A stretch of DNA of 64,000 bases from Myxococcus stipitatus (GTDB taxonomy: Bacteria > Myxococcota > Myxococcia > Myxococcales > Myxococcaceae). A program made the position numbers and the translations under genes. The stretch lies in assembly GCF_038561935.1 (NCBI RefSeq), contig NZ_CP102770.1:682001-746000 (forward strand), given 5' to 3'. This document shows, one piece after another, positions 16,858 through 25,027 of this stretch. The first letter of the stretch is position 1. Each line of letters starts with the position of its first letter. The notes beneath the pieces are model-generated. The model did not search any database. It had not been told where the DNA came from and worked only from the letters and a program-made list of their open reading frames with translations.

Positions 16858-19278
16858 TCAGTCTTGGGTGTGGGCGCGCTGCAGCTCTGCGATGAACTCC
16901 GCTGCGTTCAGGTGACGCTCGTCGGGCTCGATGCTGGTCGCGCGGCGCAGGACATTTTTGATGGGGAGGGGGCACGAGAGCTGCTCGAAGAAGCGCTCGG
17001 GGGTCCGCATCAGCTGGTGGAAGGGGAGCTCGGCTCTGTGGAACCCGAAGATGGCCGTCATGCCCAAGCTGTAGACGTCTGCCCTGGCGTCGGCGTCTTG
17101 GGGGCGTTCGAGGCACTCGGGTGCTGCGTACACGAGTGTCCCCATGGCTCCTGTGCGAGTGCCCCCCGTCGTGTCGGCGGCACCCACGAGGTCGAAGTCG
17201 GTGAGCAGGGGCTGCGCTTGTTCGTTGAGGAGGATGTTCGCGGGCTTCACGTCGCGGTGGACGATTCCCTTCTCGTGCGCCAGCGCGAGGGCTTCGCCGA
17301 CACGGAGGATGATGCGGATGACCTGCTCCGGCGTGAGGGCCCGCTGGAGCACGGCTCTGTGGAGGCTGCCTCCTGCGACGTACTCCATGACGAAGTAGTG
17401 GAAGCCACCCTCTTCGCCGTGTTGCTCCAGGACCTTGACCACGGACGGATGGGGAAGCTCCGCCATGCGGCGAGCGCCTCGGAAGAATCGCTCCCGTCGC
17501 TCGGGATCTCCTGCGAGGTTCGTGTGCAGCACTTTGATGGCGACGGTGTTCTGAGTCGTCTGGTCGAGGGCTCGCCAGATGGTGCCAAAGCCGCCGCGGC
17601 CGACGGCCTCAATCAACAAGTAGCGGTCATCCTTGCCCAGCGAGCCTCCTGCTCGCAGTTGGCCACCTTCACGAAGTTGGCGACGCAGTGAGAGGATTTC
17701 TTGGTCGACGTGGGTGGTGCTGGTCTTTGCGGCTTGGAGTCGCTTCTTCCGGAGCTTGGCCCCTTCGAGCTGGGCGACCAGGTGTCGAGTCTGCTCATCC
17801 GGGTACTGGGGCGTCGTTGTCGGCTGAGCTGGCGCGGGCTCGGAGATGAAGAGCCCGTGGGCCAAGAAGTCGACGAGCACCACGGCGGCGGTGCGCGAGG
17901 CGAACTGGTGGAAGTGGTCGTTCTTGAACTGGTCGCCGAAGTCGGAGATGCCTCGGATGACCAGCCAGGGAATGCCTGCGCGGCGGCATGCGGCCACCAG
18001 CCCTGCGGCCTCCATCTCGCCGACCTCCACTCGGCCGTGCTGCTCTTCGCGGACGGACTGGAGCTTCGAGGGGTCTCTCAGGAGCTTCTCGCCGCTGGCG
18101 ATGGTCGCTGCACGCGCAGAGAGGCTTGAGGCGACGTGGTCGCGGAACTCCGCCTCTTGGCCCGCGGAGGGTTTGGGAGGCGCTCCACCCAAGTCACGAA
18201 AGCGCGCGTTGAGCCGTGCTTCGTTGGGGCGATAGGTGACGACGTCCTGGTTCATCGCGTGTGGGAGGCGGTCAATCTCAGGACGCTGCTCGAAAGTCGG
18301 TGCGCCACCCTGGGCGGAGGGAAGTAGGGCCCCAGGCTCGTAGGCGACGACGCGTTCGGAGAGGACGACGTCTCCAATTCGGACCTTGCCCCTGATTCCA
18401 GCGGCAATGCCCATGAGAATCAGTACGCGCGGCTGGTGCTTCTCGATGATGTGGGAGGCCGCGGCAGACGCATCGTAGTTGCCAGCGCCGCCAATGCAGG
18501 TGACGAGGAGCCGATAGTCTCTTTGCGTCAGCTGGGAGCGCAGCGAGCTGCGGAAGGAGATGGTTCCTCGCTCGTCTCTTTCGCGCTCCGTCTCTCGGAT
18601 GCCGAGCGTTTCGAGGACGGCGAAGAGCTCTGGCTGGATGACCGTCATGATGGCGACGTCCAAGCCAGAGGGGGCAGGTGCGCGCACCTGCTGGGGGGCC
18701 TGCTGCGGCAGCGGGGGCGCGTCGGGGCTCGGAGGGGGCGCTCCCTGAAAGTCTCTGAGCCACTGCTGCACCAGCGGGTGCTGGGTTGGGGCTTCAGCCC
18801 ACGCAGGCCATGGCTCGTGAGAAAAGGTCCTGAGGAGCGCGAGCCCCGATATCTCGAAGTCCCACAGGTAGCCCTGTTTGACAGAGCGCATGATGGTGAT
18901 GGGGCCGGTGGAGGGCTGAATCAGCCTCAAGAAGTCGGCCAGGACGGCATTGAGAGCGATGGGCTCCTTCAGGGAGAAGTACTCGACGGCGACTTGCCAC
19001 TCGTTCTTGTCCGTCGTGATGGCTGTGGCCGTCACACGCCCCAGGGCTCGAATCCTCTTCGCGTAGTGGATGAGAAGATCCCCAGGCCTGAGCTGACTGA
19101 CCCGCGTCCAGTGCGCGAACTCACCGCCACTGCGGTTCTTCTGCGGCGCGCGGATGTAGCCCCCCTCTCTCGCGGCGTCGTAGGTGAAGCCCTGGTTGAC
19201 CCAGAAGACTCGCGGGAGCTCTGGCGGGGAGGCGGTGTCGGCTTCAGGGGGAGCGGAGTCCACAGTCACGTTTTGCAT
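16858..19278 (-). CDS. EVE domain - nucleoside phosphorylase - Ser/Thr protein kinase fusion
   Basis: An 806-residue three-part protein. Residues 23-150 are an EVE/PUA-like domain (VFWVNQGFTYDAAREGGYI, HWTRVSQLRPGDLLIHY), a fold that reads modified bases. Residues 206-475 form an MTA/SAH nucleosidase-like phosphorylase: IGGAGNYDA, MGIAAGI, IGDVVLSE, catalytic-type Glu in EMEAAG (421-426) and Asp446 in IRGISDFGD. A coiled-coil linker spans 495-540. Residues 553-800 are a Hanks kinase with GRGGFG, Lys582, HRDVKPAN (Asp676), an atypical DFD (694-696) in place of DFG, and APE. The start is uncertain: ATG 19278 gives a sensible N-terminus, ATG 19377 is possible, and neither has a clear ribosome site. 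Divergent from the SitA-like toxin gene. A defence role is inferred. Confidence 0.85.
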   Translation of the reverse strand: MQNVTVDSAPPEADTASPPELPRVFWVNQGFTYDAAREGGYIRAPQKNRSGGEFAHWTRVSQLRPGDLLIHYAKRIRALGRVTATAITTDKNEWQVAVEYFSLKEPIALNAVLADFLRLIQPSTGPITIMRSVKQGYLWDFEISGLALLRTFSHEPWPAWAEAPTQHPLVQQWLRDFQGAPPPSPDAPPLPQQAPQQVRAPAPSGLDVAIMTVIQPELFAVLETLGIRETERERDERGTISFRSSLRSQLTQRDYRLLVTCIGGAGNYDASAAASHIIEKHQPRVLILMGIAAGIRGKVRIGDVVLSERVVAYEPGALLPSAQGGAPTFEQRPEIDRLPHAMNQDVVTYRPNEARLNARFRDLGGAPPKPSAGQEAEFRDHVASSLSARAATIASGEKLLRDPSKLQSVREEQHGRVEVGEMEAAGLVAACRRAGIPWLVIRGISDFGDQFKNDHFHQFASRTAAVVLVDFLAHGLFISEPAPAQPTTTPQYPDEQTRHLVAQLEGAKLRKKRLQAAKTSTTHVDQEILSLRRQLREGGQLRAGGSLGKDDRYLLIEAVGRGGFGTIWRALDQTTQNTVAIKVLHTNLAGDPERRERFFRGARRMAELPHPSVVKVLEQHGEEGGFHYFVMEYVAGGSLHRAVLQRALTPEQVIRIILRVGEALALAHEKGIVHRDVKPANILLNEQAQPLLTDFDLVGAADTTGGTRTGAMGTLVYAAPECLERPQDADARADVYSLGMTAIFGFHRAELPFHQLMRTPERFFEQLSCPLPIKNVLRRATSIEPDERHLNAAEFIAELQRAHTQD

Positions 19279-19420
19279 TGAACACCGGGGCTCTCGCTTC
19301 GGGAAGGCAAACCCCGTGAATGCCCCCTTGTTGGAGGCGCCTGTGGAGGGCTGGGGGCCTTCATGACTCGGGGGCATTCATTGCGCTGCGACTGGCAGTC
19401 TGGAGGTGCTGGAGGTGTGC
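19279..19420. promoter_or_regulatory. Divergent promoter region between the kinase fusion and the SitA-like gene
   Basis: 142 bp separate the two start codons and must hold both promoters. It is lower in GC than the flanks near 19261-19280 (ACGTTTTGCATTGAAC). A GGAGGTG ribosome site for the toxin lies at its right end. I cannot place -35/-10 boxes with confidence. Confidence 0.4.
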
Positions 19421-20944
19421 ATGCACTGGAGGCGATGCGGTCCGGTGGCTTCGTTGTGGGTTCTGTGGCTGCTGGCGGGCTGTGCTTCGGCTCCACATGC
19501 TCTGGGGAACGGACGAAGCCTGGGCTTCACGCCGAGCAGTGCCGCGGACTCGGAGTCGGGTGCTCCGGCACGTGGCTCGCGCTCCCGTGCGGACCCTGAG
19601 CAACCCCAGCGCCTCCATCGACGTGTGCATTCGCGTGACAGTGCGACGCGTGTGCGGCCGGGTGTCGGGGCTGAGTCGGTGGAGGCGGATGCGCAGGGCG
19701 CCTTGCTGACGCGTCAGGCGGTTCTTGATGCGGTGGGGGAGGTGACGCTCTCGCTGGATGGGGTGGAGGGTTCGCTTACCGAGTTGGCGAACCGTCCTCC
19801 GTCTCTCGGTGGATGGGGGCTCACTGGGGTGTTTGCTCGCTACGTCGAGCATGGCTCGCATCAGGTGGTGTGGCTCCGAGGGGCTCTCGGGAGCGCCACC
19901 ACGCTGGTGGATGTGGCCGCGGACGTGGGTGATTCGAGCATGGACCTGGGCCTGCTTCGCATGACAGGCCCCAAACTCCAGGCCGCGATGTTCGGGACGT
20001 TGCTGCTGGCCACCTGGGTCGATTTCCTTCAGCTCTCCGATGCCGTGCTCCGGCACTGTCCGATGTGCAGTGTGGAGAAGTTGTTCGTGGACCTGCACCG
20101 AGTGCGGGGCTTGATGGAGCCCACGCTGAAGGACCTTGCGTCATTGGAGCCGGAGCGGGTGGAAGCGGCTGCGACCGCGATGCCCGAGTTGATGGGGAAG
20201 CTGACTCAGGAGTTCGCCACGCTTCAGGCCGAGACCCGCGCCACTTTGAAGTTGGGTGAGAAGGTCATCGCGGCGGCGCAGGCGCTGGAGATGCTGACGA
20301 TGATTTCAACGCTGCGGATGTCGCTGCCCCGACTGCCTCCGGCGGCACCCATGACGGTTGGCATGGGCTTCGTGATGCGCGCGGGTGGAGTGATGGCGGG
20401 CTCGCGAATCGTCGTCTCCGCGGAGTGGGTGGAGATGATGCGAAGGCTCGCGCAGGCGGGCGTCATCTCCCTTCCCGCCATCAGCGCGGCGGTTCGCATC
20501 CACGGCGGACAGGTGTTGATGGCCCAAGCGCATCAGGACCTACCCCAGGGCGTGCGAGACGCGCTCGGAGACAGTCCCGAGGTGCGAGGGATGAAGGTGA
20601 CAGGCAGGGCAGGGGCGGGCATGTCCGAGGCCCCGAAGCATCACGTCCTGCCGCGTGAGCACCGCGAGTGGTTCGAGCAGCGGGGCTTCAAGGGCGACAT
20701 GGACATCGACCAGTTCTGCGTGAGGCTCGAACGGGCGGACCACGAGGCGATTCATGGAGGCGGGAACTGGAAGCTGGGGCGCCTGTGGCCAGGAGAATGG
20801 AATCAGAGAATCATGACCGCTTTGCGCGAGGCAGAGGCCCGCACAGGGCGGATGTTGACGCCGAGCGAAATCCTGAAGCTCGTCGCGAAGAACATGCGGG
20901 ACTATAGAGTCCCGATGAACTTCACCCCTGGGAGGGGGCGATGA
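19421..20944 (+). CDS. SitA-like polymorphic toxin lipoprotein (TIGR02269 / DUF2380 type)
   Basis: A 507-residue outer-membrane lipoprotein: leader WVLWLLAGC with the modified Cys at residue 21, followed by Ala-Ser, compatible with outer-membrane sorting. A low-complexity spacer (25-90) leads to a long helical region with two hydrophobic stretches (about 185-210 and 310-335). The last hundred residues are a nuclease-like toxin module: K406-HH-VLPREHREWFEQRG, then LERADHEAIHGGGNWK and WPGEWNQRIM, a His-rich HNH/EndoVII-like layout. This is the architecture of myxobacterial SitA toxins, which pass between kin by outer-membrane exchange. ATG 19421 has GGAGGTG seven bases upstream. The next gene overlaps by ATGA, as expected for an immunity partner. 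Confidence 0.78.
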   Translation: MHWRRCGPVASLWVLWLLAGCASAPHALGNGRSLGFTPSSAADSESGAPARGSRSRADPEQPQRLHRRVHSRDSATRVRPGVGAESVEADAQGALLTRQAVLDAVGEVTLSLDGVEGSLTELANRPPSLGGWGLTGVFARYVEHGSHQVVWLRGALGSATTLVDVAADVGDSSMDLGLLRMTGPKLQAAMFGTLLLATWVDFLQLSDAVLRHCPMCSVEKLFVDLHRVRGLMEPTLKDLASLEPERVEAAATAMPELMGKLTQEFATLQAETRATLKLGEKVIAAAQALEMLTMISTLRMSLPRLPPAAPMTVGMGFVMRAGGVMAGSRIVVSAEWVEMMRRLAQAGVISLPAISAAVRIHGGQVLMAQAHQDLPQGVRDALGDSPEVRGMKVTGRAGAGMSEAPKHHVLPREHREWFEQRGFKGDMDIDQFCVRLERADHEAIHGGGNWKLGRLWPGEWNQRIMTALREAEARTGRMLTPSEILKLVAKNMRDYRVPMNFTPGRGR

Positions 20945-21408
20945 GTGGCAGCGGCGCCTGGCAAGGCAACATCAGGGCACGACTCCATGAGCGGGTCCGC
21001 GAGCGCGGCTTCGACTCGCTCACTGCCTTTGCCGAGGCCCATCCCGCCGTTCCGTTGCATGCATTGGCGGATGAGCTGGGGGCCGACGTCGCGGCGGTGC
21101 AGATTCTGAATGAGCTGCTCGGTGAAGCAGTGCAGCGCAGGCAGGTCACTCGATTCGTGCGTGACGTGCTCGTGCGTGAGCTGGCGGATGGCCTCCCCGA
21201 TGGTTGGCCGGCCGTGCTGGACGACGCGAGCCGATTTGAGGTGGCCATGGCGCTGGGGCGCTGGACGTCCTACAGCCCGGTGACACACGAGGACCGGGTC
21301 CGGAAGGCCAGTGGGGCTCTCCTCGCGCAGCCACCGCCGGCGGGCTGGCGTCCTCTCGGACCTGATGACGAGCTGCTTCGCTCGCTCCTGCCCGACGACG
21401 AAGCCTGA
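20941..21408 (+). CDS. Putative immunity protein for the SitA-like toxin
   Basis: A 155-residue cytoplasmic protein with no signal peptide. It overlaps the toxin stop by the ATGA tetranucleotide, so translation is coupled. It is mostly helical (RARLHERVRERGFDSLTAFAEAHPAVPLHALADELG) with a Pro-rich C-terminus. I recognise no domain. Immunity function is inferred only from its size, tight coupling and position directly after a polymorphic toxin, as in SitA-SitI pairs. These immunity proteins are highly divergent, so lack of similarity is not evidence against it. Confidence 0.65.
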   Translation: MSGSGAWQGNIRARLHERVRERGFDSLTAFAEAHPAVPLHALADELGADVAAVQILNELLGEAVQRRQVTRFVRDVLVRELADGLPDGWPAVLDDASRFEVAMALGRWTSYSPVTHEDRVRKASGALLAQPPPAGWRPLGPDDELLRSLLPDDEA

Positions 21409-21511
21409 CGTGCGCTGATGGGCCACGCATCAGTGCTCGGCCGTGCGGTCCTCCGCCTGCTCGATGCTCCCCCTGCTCCCGCCGCCGGCGTCTTGCACAC
21501 CACAAGGCACC

Positions 21512-21534
21512 GTCTCCACCTTGGCCCTGGAGAC
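21512..21534 (+). promoter_or_regulatory. Hairpin sequestering the DUF1254 ribosome binding site
   Basis: A perfect 7-bp inverted repeat GTCTCCA / TGGAGAC with a 9-base loop ends eight bases before ATG 21543. The right arm contains the GGAG ribosome site, so a folded leader would hide it. It may alternatively act as a terminator of the toxin-immunity operon. Confidence 0.45.
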
Positions 21535-21542
21535 AAGACCCC

Positions 21543-22934
21543 ATGGCCCTTCAGATTCCGACCGCCGCGCACCACGCCTTCGAGCACTCGTTCCCCACGC
21601 CCGAGACCGCTCGGAGCATCTACGACGAGCAGGACTTCCAACGCGCCGTGGAGACCTACCGCTTCTTCTATCCCTCCGTCTCCATGGAGGGCATCTTCAA
21701 TGGCAACCGCGAGGCCGGCATCGAGGACGGCAAGGCCCTCATGGTGCTCGCCGCGGGGCCTCGCCACCTCGTCTTCACCGCGAACTCCGACACGCCCTAT
21801 GCCTCCGGCGCGCTCGACCTCAAGGCCATGGGCCCCATCGTCATCGACGTCCCTCCCGGCCCCTACATCGCCCTCGTCAATGACCACCACCAGCGCTGGG
21901 TCGTCGACATGGGCATCCCCGGTCCCGATGGCGGCAAGGGCGGCAAGTACCTCGTCCTCCCGCCTGGGTTCTCGGGCTCCACGCCTCCCGGCTACCACGT
22001 CGCTCGCTGCGACACGTACAAGGCCCTCATCGCCATCCGCGCACTCCCCATCGACGGAGACGTCGCCGGCGCCCTGGCCGCGCTCCGCGAGGTGAAGGTC
22101 CATCCCCTCTCGAACCCCGCCGCCGTGCTCCCCTACGTCGACGGCACCACCCGCGCGCTCGATGCCACCCCGCTGCGCTGGGAGAAGAATCTCGAGTATT
22201 GGCGGCGACTCCATTCCATCATCAACACCGAGCCCTCGCTCGACGAGTTCCGCCCCATGTACGGCGCCCTCGCGGCACTCGGCGTCGCCAAGGGAAAGCC
22301 CTTCGCCCCGGATGAGCGCATGCGCACCGTCCTGGAGCGCGCCGCCAGCTTCGCCCTCGAGCAGATGCGCGTCGAGGGCTTCGCCAGCCAGCGTCCCGAC
22401 CGCGTCGTCTGGAAGGACCGCCGCTGGGAATGGATTGGCCTCATCGTCGACGACGCCAACTTCGAGACGCCCGAGTACCTGGACCTCCAAGCCCGAGACC
22501 GCTGGTTCGTCCAGGCCATCGTCGCCTCCCCCGCCATGTTCCGAAGGCAGGCGGGCGTCGGCTCCATCTACTTCCTCGCCGCACGCGACCAGCGCGGCGC
22601 CTACCTGGATGGCGGCAAGAACTACAAGCTCGTCGTCCCCCAACCCGTCCCCGCGAAGATGTTCTGGTCCGTCACCGCCTACGACGCCAGCACGCGCTCA
22701 CAGGTACAGACGCCTCAGGACAAGGCCGTGCTCGGCTCCCTCCAGACCCGCTTCCAGCCCGGCCCGGATGGCGCCATCGAGCTCCGCTTCGGCCCCCACC
22801 CTCCCGCCGGCCAGGAGCAGCAGTGGATCCAGACCGCCCCCGGGACAGGCTTCTTCCTCTACTTCCGAATCTACGGCCCCGAGCCCGCGAGCCTCGATGG
22901 CTCATGGAAGCTGGAGGACGTGACCGAGGCCTGA
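21543..22934 (+). CDS. DUF1254 / DUF1214 domain protein
   Basis: A 463-residue protein with the two-domain layout of this family: DUF1254 at about 30-165 (AVETYRFFYPSVSMEGIFNGNREAG; TANSDTPYASGALDLKAMGPIVIDVPPGPYIALVND) and DUF1214 at about 340-450 (YFLAARDQRGAYLDGGKNYKLVVPQPVPAKMFWSVTAYDASTRSQV). Function is not established. Unlike many relatives it has no signal peptide. Third positions are strongly C-ending (GTC, CTC, CCC), different from the toxin island just upstream, which marks the island's right edge. The start follows a GGAG held in a hairpin. Confidence 0.85.
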   Translation: MALQIPTAAHHAFEHSFPTPETARSIYDEQDFQRAVETYRFFYPSVSMEGIFNGNREAGIEDGKALMVLAAGPRHLVFTANSDTPYASGALDLKAMGPIVIDVPPGPYIALVNDHHQRWVVDMGIPGPDGGKGGKYLVLPPGFSGSTPPGYHVARCDTYKALIAIRALPIDGDVAGALAALREVKVHPLSNPAAVLPYVDGTTRALDATPLRWEKNLEYWRRLHSIINTEPSLDEFRPMYGALAALGVAKGKPFAPDERMRTVLERAASFALEQMRVEGFASQRPDRVVWKDRRWEWIGLIVDDANFETPEYLDLQARDRWFVQAIVASPAMFRRQAGVGSIYFLAARDQRGAYLDGGKNYKLVVPQPVPAKMFWSVTAYDASTRSQVQTPQDKAVLGSLQTRFQPGPDGAIELRFGPHPPAGQEQQWIQTAPGTGFFLYFRIYGPEPASLDGSWKLEDVTEA

Positions 22935-22958
22935 CGGCCCCCGGAAGACAGACATGCA

Positions 22959-23441
22959 TCAGAGAGGCTGGTGCATCACGAATGCATCGACATCGCCCGC
23001 GGTCGGATGGTGGAACGCGAGCGGCAGCCGTCCGACGATGGTGAAGCCCATCGCCTGCCAGAGCTTCACGGCGCGCTCGTTCGTGCTGACGACGAAGTTG
23101 AACTGCATGGCGCGATAGCCACGCGAGCGCGCGTGCTCCAGCGAGTGCGCGCACATGAGGCGCGCGATGCCTCGGCCCGTGGCGGCCCTGTTCGTCATGT
23201 AGCCACAGTTGCAGACGTGCTTCCCACCCCCCGCCTGGTTCGGGCGGATGAAGTAGGTGCCGAGGATGACGCCGTCCTCCTCCGCGACGAACGTCTCCTT
23301 GTCCGGGCCCATCCAATAGGCGAGCGCCGCCGCCTCGCTCATGTCCGCGTCGAGCGCGTACGTCGTGCCTTCGCGAATGGTGGGGAGGATGATGGCTGCG
23401 ATTCCAGCGGTGTCACCCGCCTCGGCTCTCCGGATGCGCAT
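22959..23441 (-). CDS. GNAT-family N-acetyltransferase
   Basis: A 160-residue GNAT enzyme. It begins MRIRRAEAGDTAGIAAI, has the central strand TFVAEEDGVILGTYFIRPN, and the acetyl-CoA motif AATGRGIARLMCAHSLEHARSRG (a Q/R-x-x-G-x-G/A variant). It ends with VSTNERAVKLWQAMGFTIVGRLPLAFHHP. Such proteins acetylate small amines, antibiotics or protein N-termini; the substrate is not evident. Convergent with the DUF1254 gene and 45 bp downstream of the VOC gene on the same strand. Confidence 0.85.
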   Translation of the reverse strand: MRIRRAEAGDTAGIAAIILPTIREGTTYALDADMSEAAALAYWMGPDKETFVAEEDGVILGTYFIRPNQAGGGKHVCNCGYMTNRAATGRGIARLMCAHSLEHARSRGYRAMQFNFVVSTNERAVKLWQAMGFTIVGRLPLAFHHPTAGDVDAFVMHQPL

Positions 23442-23486
23442 GGCGGGAACATACAGAACCCGCCAGGCAGGCCGCGCCTCAACGCC

Positions 23487-23858
23487 CTATCGCTCGGCTG
23501 ACTGCTCTTGGAACTCCAACCGGTTCCCGAACGGGTCCGCGCTGTGGAACCGACGGACCCCCGGCACCGAGGAGTCCCAGGTCACCACGCAATCCGCGCC
23601 GTGCAGTCGAGCCCCCAGCGCCTCCAGCTCCGTCGCCCGAAAGCCGGGATGCGCCTTCTTCGCGGGGAGAAACGGCTCCTCCACGCCCAGGTGGAGGGCG
23701 CGCCCATCGGCCAGCTCGAACCAGAGCCCGCCCCGCTTCGCCAGCTCGGGGGGCTTGGGGACCTCGCGCAGCCCCAGCAGCCCTCCGTAGAACGCCCGCG
23801 CCCGAGGCTCCTCGCCCCGAGGCATCGCGAGCTGGATGTGATCAATCCCTTGAATCAT
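23487..23858 (-). CDS. VOC-family (glyoxalase-like) protein
   Basis: A 123-residue vicinal-oxygen-chelate domain protein: MIQGIDHIQLAMPRGEEPRARAFYGGLLGLREV, then GLWFELADGRALHLGVEE and a C-terminal FHSADPFGNRLEFQE. Metal-ligand positions (first-strand His, His in LHLG, Glu in LEFQE) are all present, so a metal enzyme such as a lyase or dioxygenase-type protein is likely. I placed the start at ATG 23858, behind a GGGGGGCAGG stretch; the frame is open to 23933 but the extra residues are not VOC-like. Confidence 0.83.
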   Translation of the reverse strand: MIQGIDHIQLAMPRGEEPRARAFYGGLLGLREVPKPPELAKRGGLWFELADGRALHLGVEEPFLPAKKAHPGFRATELEALGARLHGADCVVTWDSSVPGVRRFHSADPFGNRLEFQEQSAER

Positions 23859-24097
23859 GTCCTGCCCCCCTGTCTCGAATCCCGAGTCTGGCGGGACTCT
23901 AATCGCGGCAGTCCGCCCTCGCCCTGACTTCAACGACGTGGCTCACGGCCCACGGCAGGCCCGTCACCCGGCCGTGATTTCGCGGGGTTCCGCTCCTATT
24001 GACGATTGGCAGGCGACTTGAAAAGGAAGGTGCATCGGGCGCAGTCTGGCCCACTCCGGCCCCCGAGCCAGACCCCTTTCTCCTTCAAGGAAGCGCG

Positions 24098-24991
24098 ATG
24101 CTTTCCGTCATCCTTGCCCTGCTGCTGTCGCAGACGCCGCCTGCCGCCAACCCGCGCCAGCAGGGCGTTCCCATCGGGAAGGGCAAGACGCTGCCCACCG
24201 TGAAGCTCAGCGCCCCCACCGGAGGCTGGACGGTGGACCGGATGCTGCTCGTCGAGGGCACCCTCAGCGACACCACCATCGACCCCGTGGTCGTCTCCAT
24301 CAACGGCGACCGCTACCTGATGCGCACCTTCAACGGGCGCTTCAGCCGCAAGTTCCCCGCGGGCAGCGGCAAGAACATCGTCACGGTGATGGCCACCAAC
24401 CAGGCCGGCACCGCGCGCGCGCAGGCCACCAGCTACGCGCAGATTCCGCCCGTCCCCTTCAAGGTCATCCTCACCAGCGACACGGACGGCGTGTACACGG
24501 ACCTGCACGTCTACGAGCCCACCGACACGAGCGTGAAGGACTCGGCGCTGCAGATTTCGTCCATGGCGCACGTGTACTGGGCGGACACGTCCAGCCCGTC
24601 GGGTGGCACCTTCTTCCTCAACTCGCAGGGCGGCGACTTCGACCAGCCCGCGTATGGCCCGTACCTCTACATCCACCGCGCGCCCCCCAAGGGCGTCTAC
24701 CTGGTGGCGACCAACTACTGGCCCAGCGGCGACAAGGCCCACACCCTGGCCACGCTCAACCTCGCGCTCTTCGAGGGCACCCCGCACGAGGTCCGCCGCA
24801 TGGTGCGCATCCCGCTGGCCACGCCGGGCACCACGCGCGTGCTCGCGTGGGTGAACGTGCTGGGGGACGGTCAGGCGGAGGTCTACGTGCCCTCGCAGGA
24901 CCCCAAGCCCACGCGCGCGGGCTGGCCCAACAACCTGGACGCGGCCCTCAAGGAGCTCCAGTCGAACGGCGACGGCGGCGGCGAGTACTGA
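24098..24991 (+). CDS. Exported YfaP-like (DUF2135-type) protein
   Basis: A 297-residue exported protein with a short signal ([12 protein letters not shown]) and beta-sandwich modules. The first, about 40-115, resembles a bacterial Ig-like fold ([29 protein letters not shown]). The second, from 125, contains [21 protein letters not shown] and [20 protein letters not shown], the pattern of DUF2135 domains as in E. coli YfaP. It is the first gene of a six-gene operon ordered like yfaP-yfaT-yfaA-yfaS-yfaQ. ATG 24098 has AAGGAAG upstream; the open frame from 23999 is leader. Likely a periplasmic accessory of the alpha-2-macroglobulin. Confidence 0.72.
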   Translation: MLSVILALLLSQTPPAANPRQQGVPIGKGKTLPTVKLSAPTGGWTVDRMLLVEGTLSDTTIDPVVVSINGDRYLMRTFNGRFSRKFPAGSGKNIVTVMATNQAGTARAQATSYAQIPPVPFKVILTSDTDGVYTDLHVYEPTDTSVKDSALQISSMAHVYWADTSSPSGGTFFLNSQGGDFDQPAYGPYLYIHRAPPKGVYLVATNYWPSGDKAHTLATLNLALFEGTPHEVRRMVRIPLATPGTTRVLAWVNVLGDGQAEVYVPSQDPKPTRAGWPNNLDAALKELQSNGDGGGEY

Positions 24992-25027
24992 CGCGCATCG
25001 CGCCTCTCGCGCCCGGGTCCCCACGCC

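Noticed and set aside
24007-24022. TGGCAGGCGACTTGAA as a sigma-54 promoter for the macroglobulin operon.
   Set aside because: The -12 box lacks GC (TTGAA) and the -24 box is imperfect; too weak to list as a feature.
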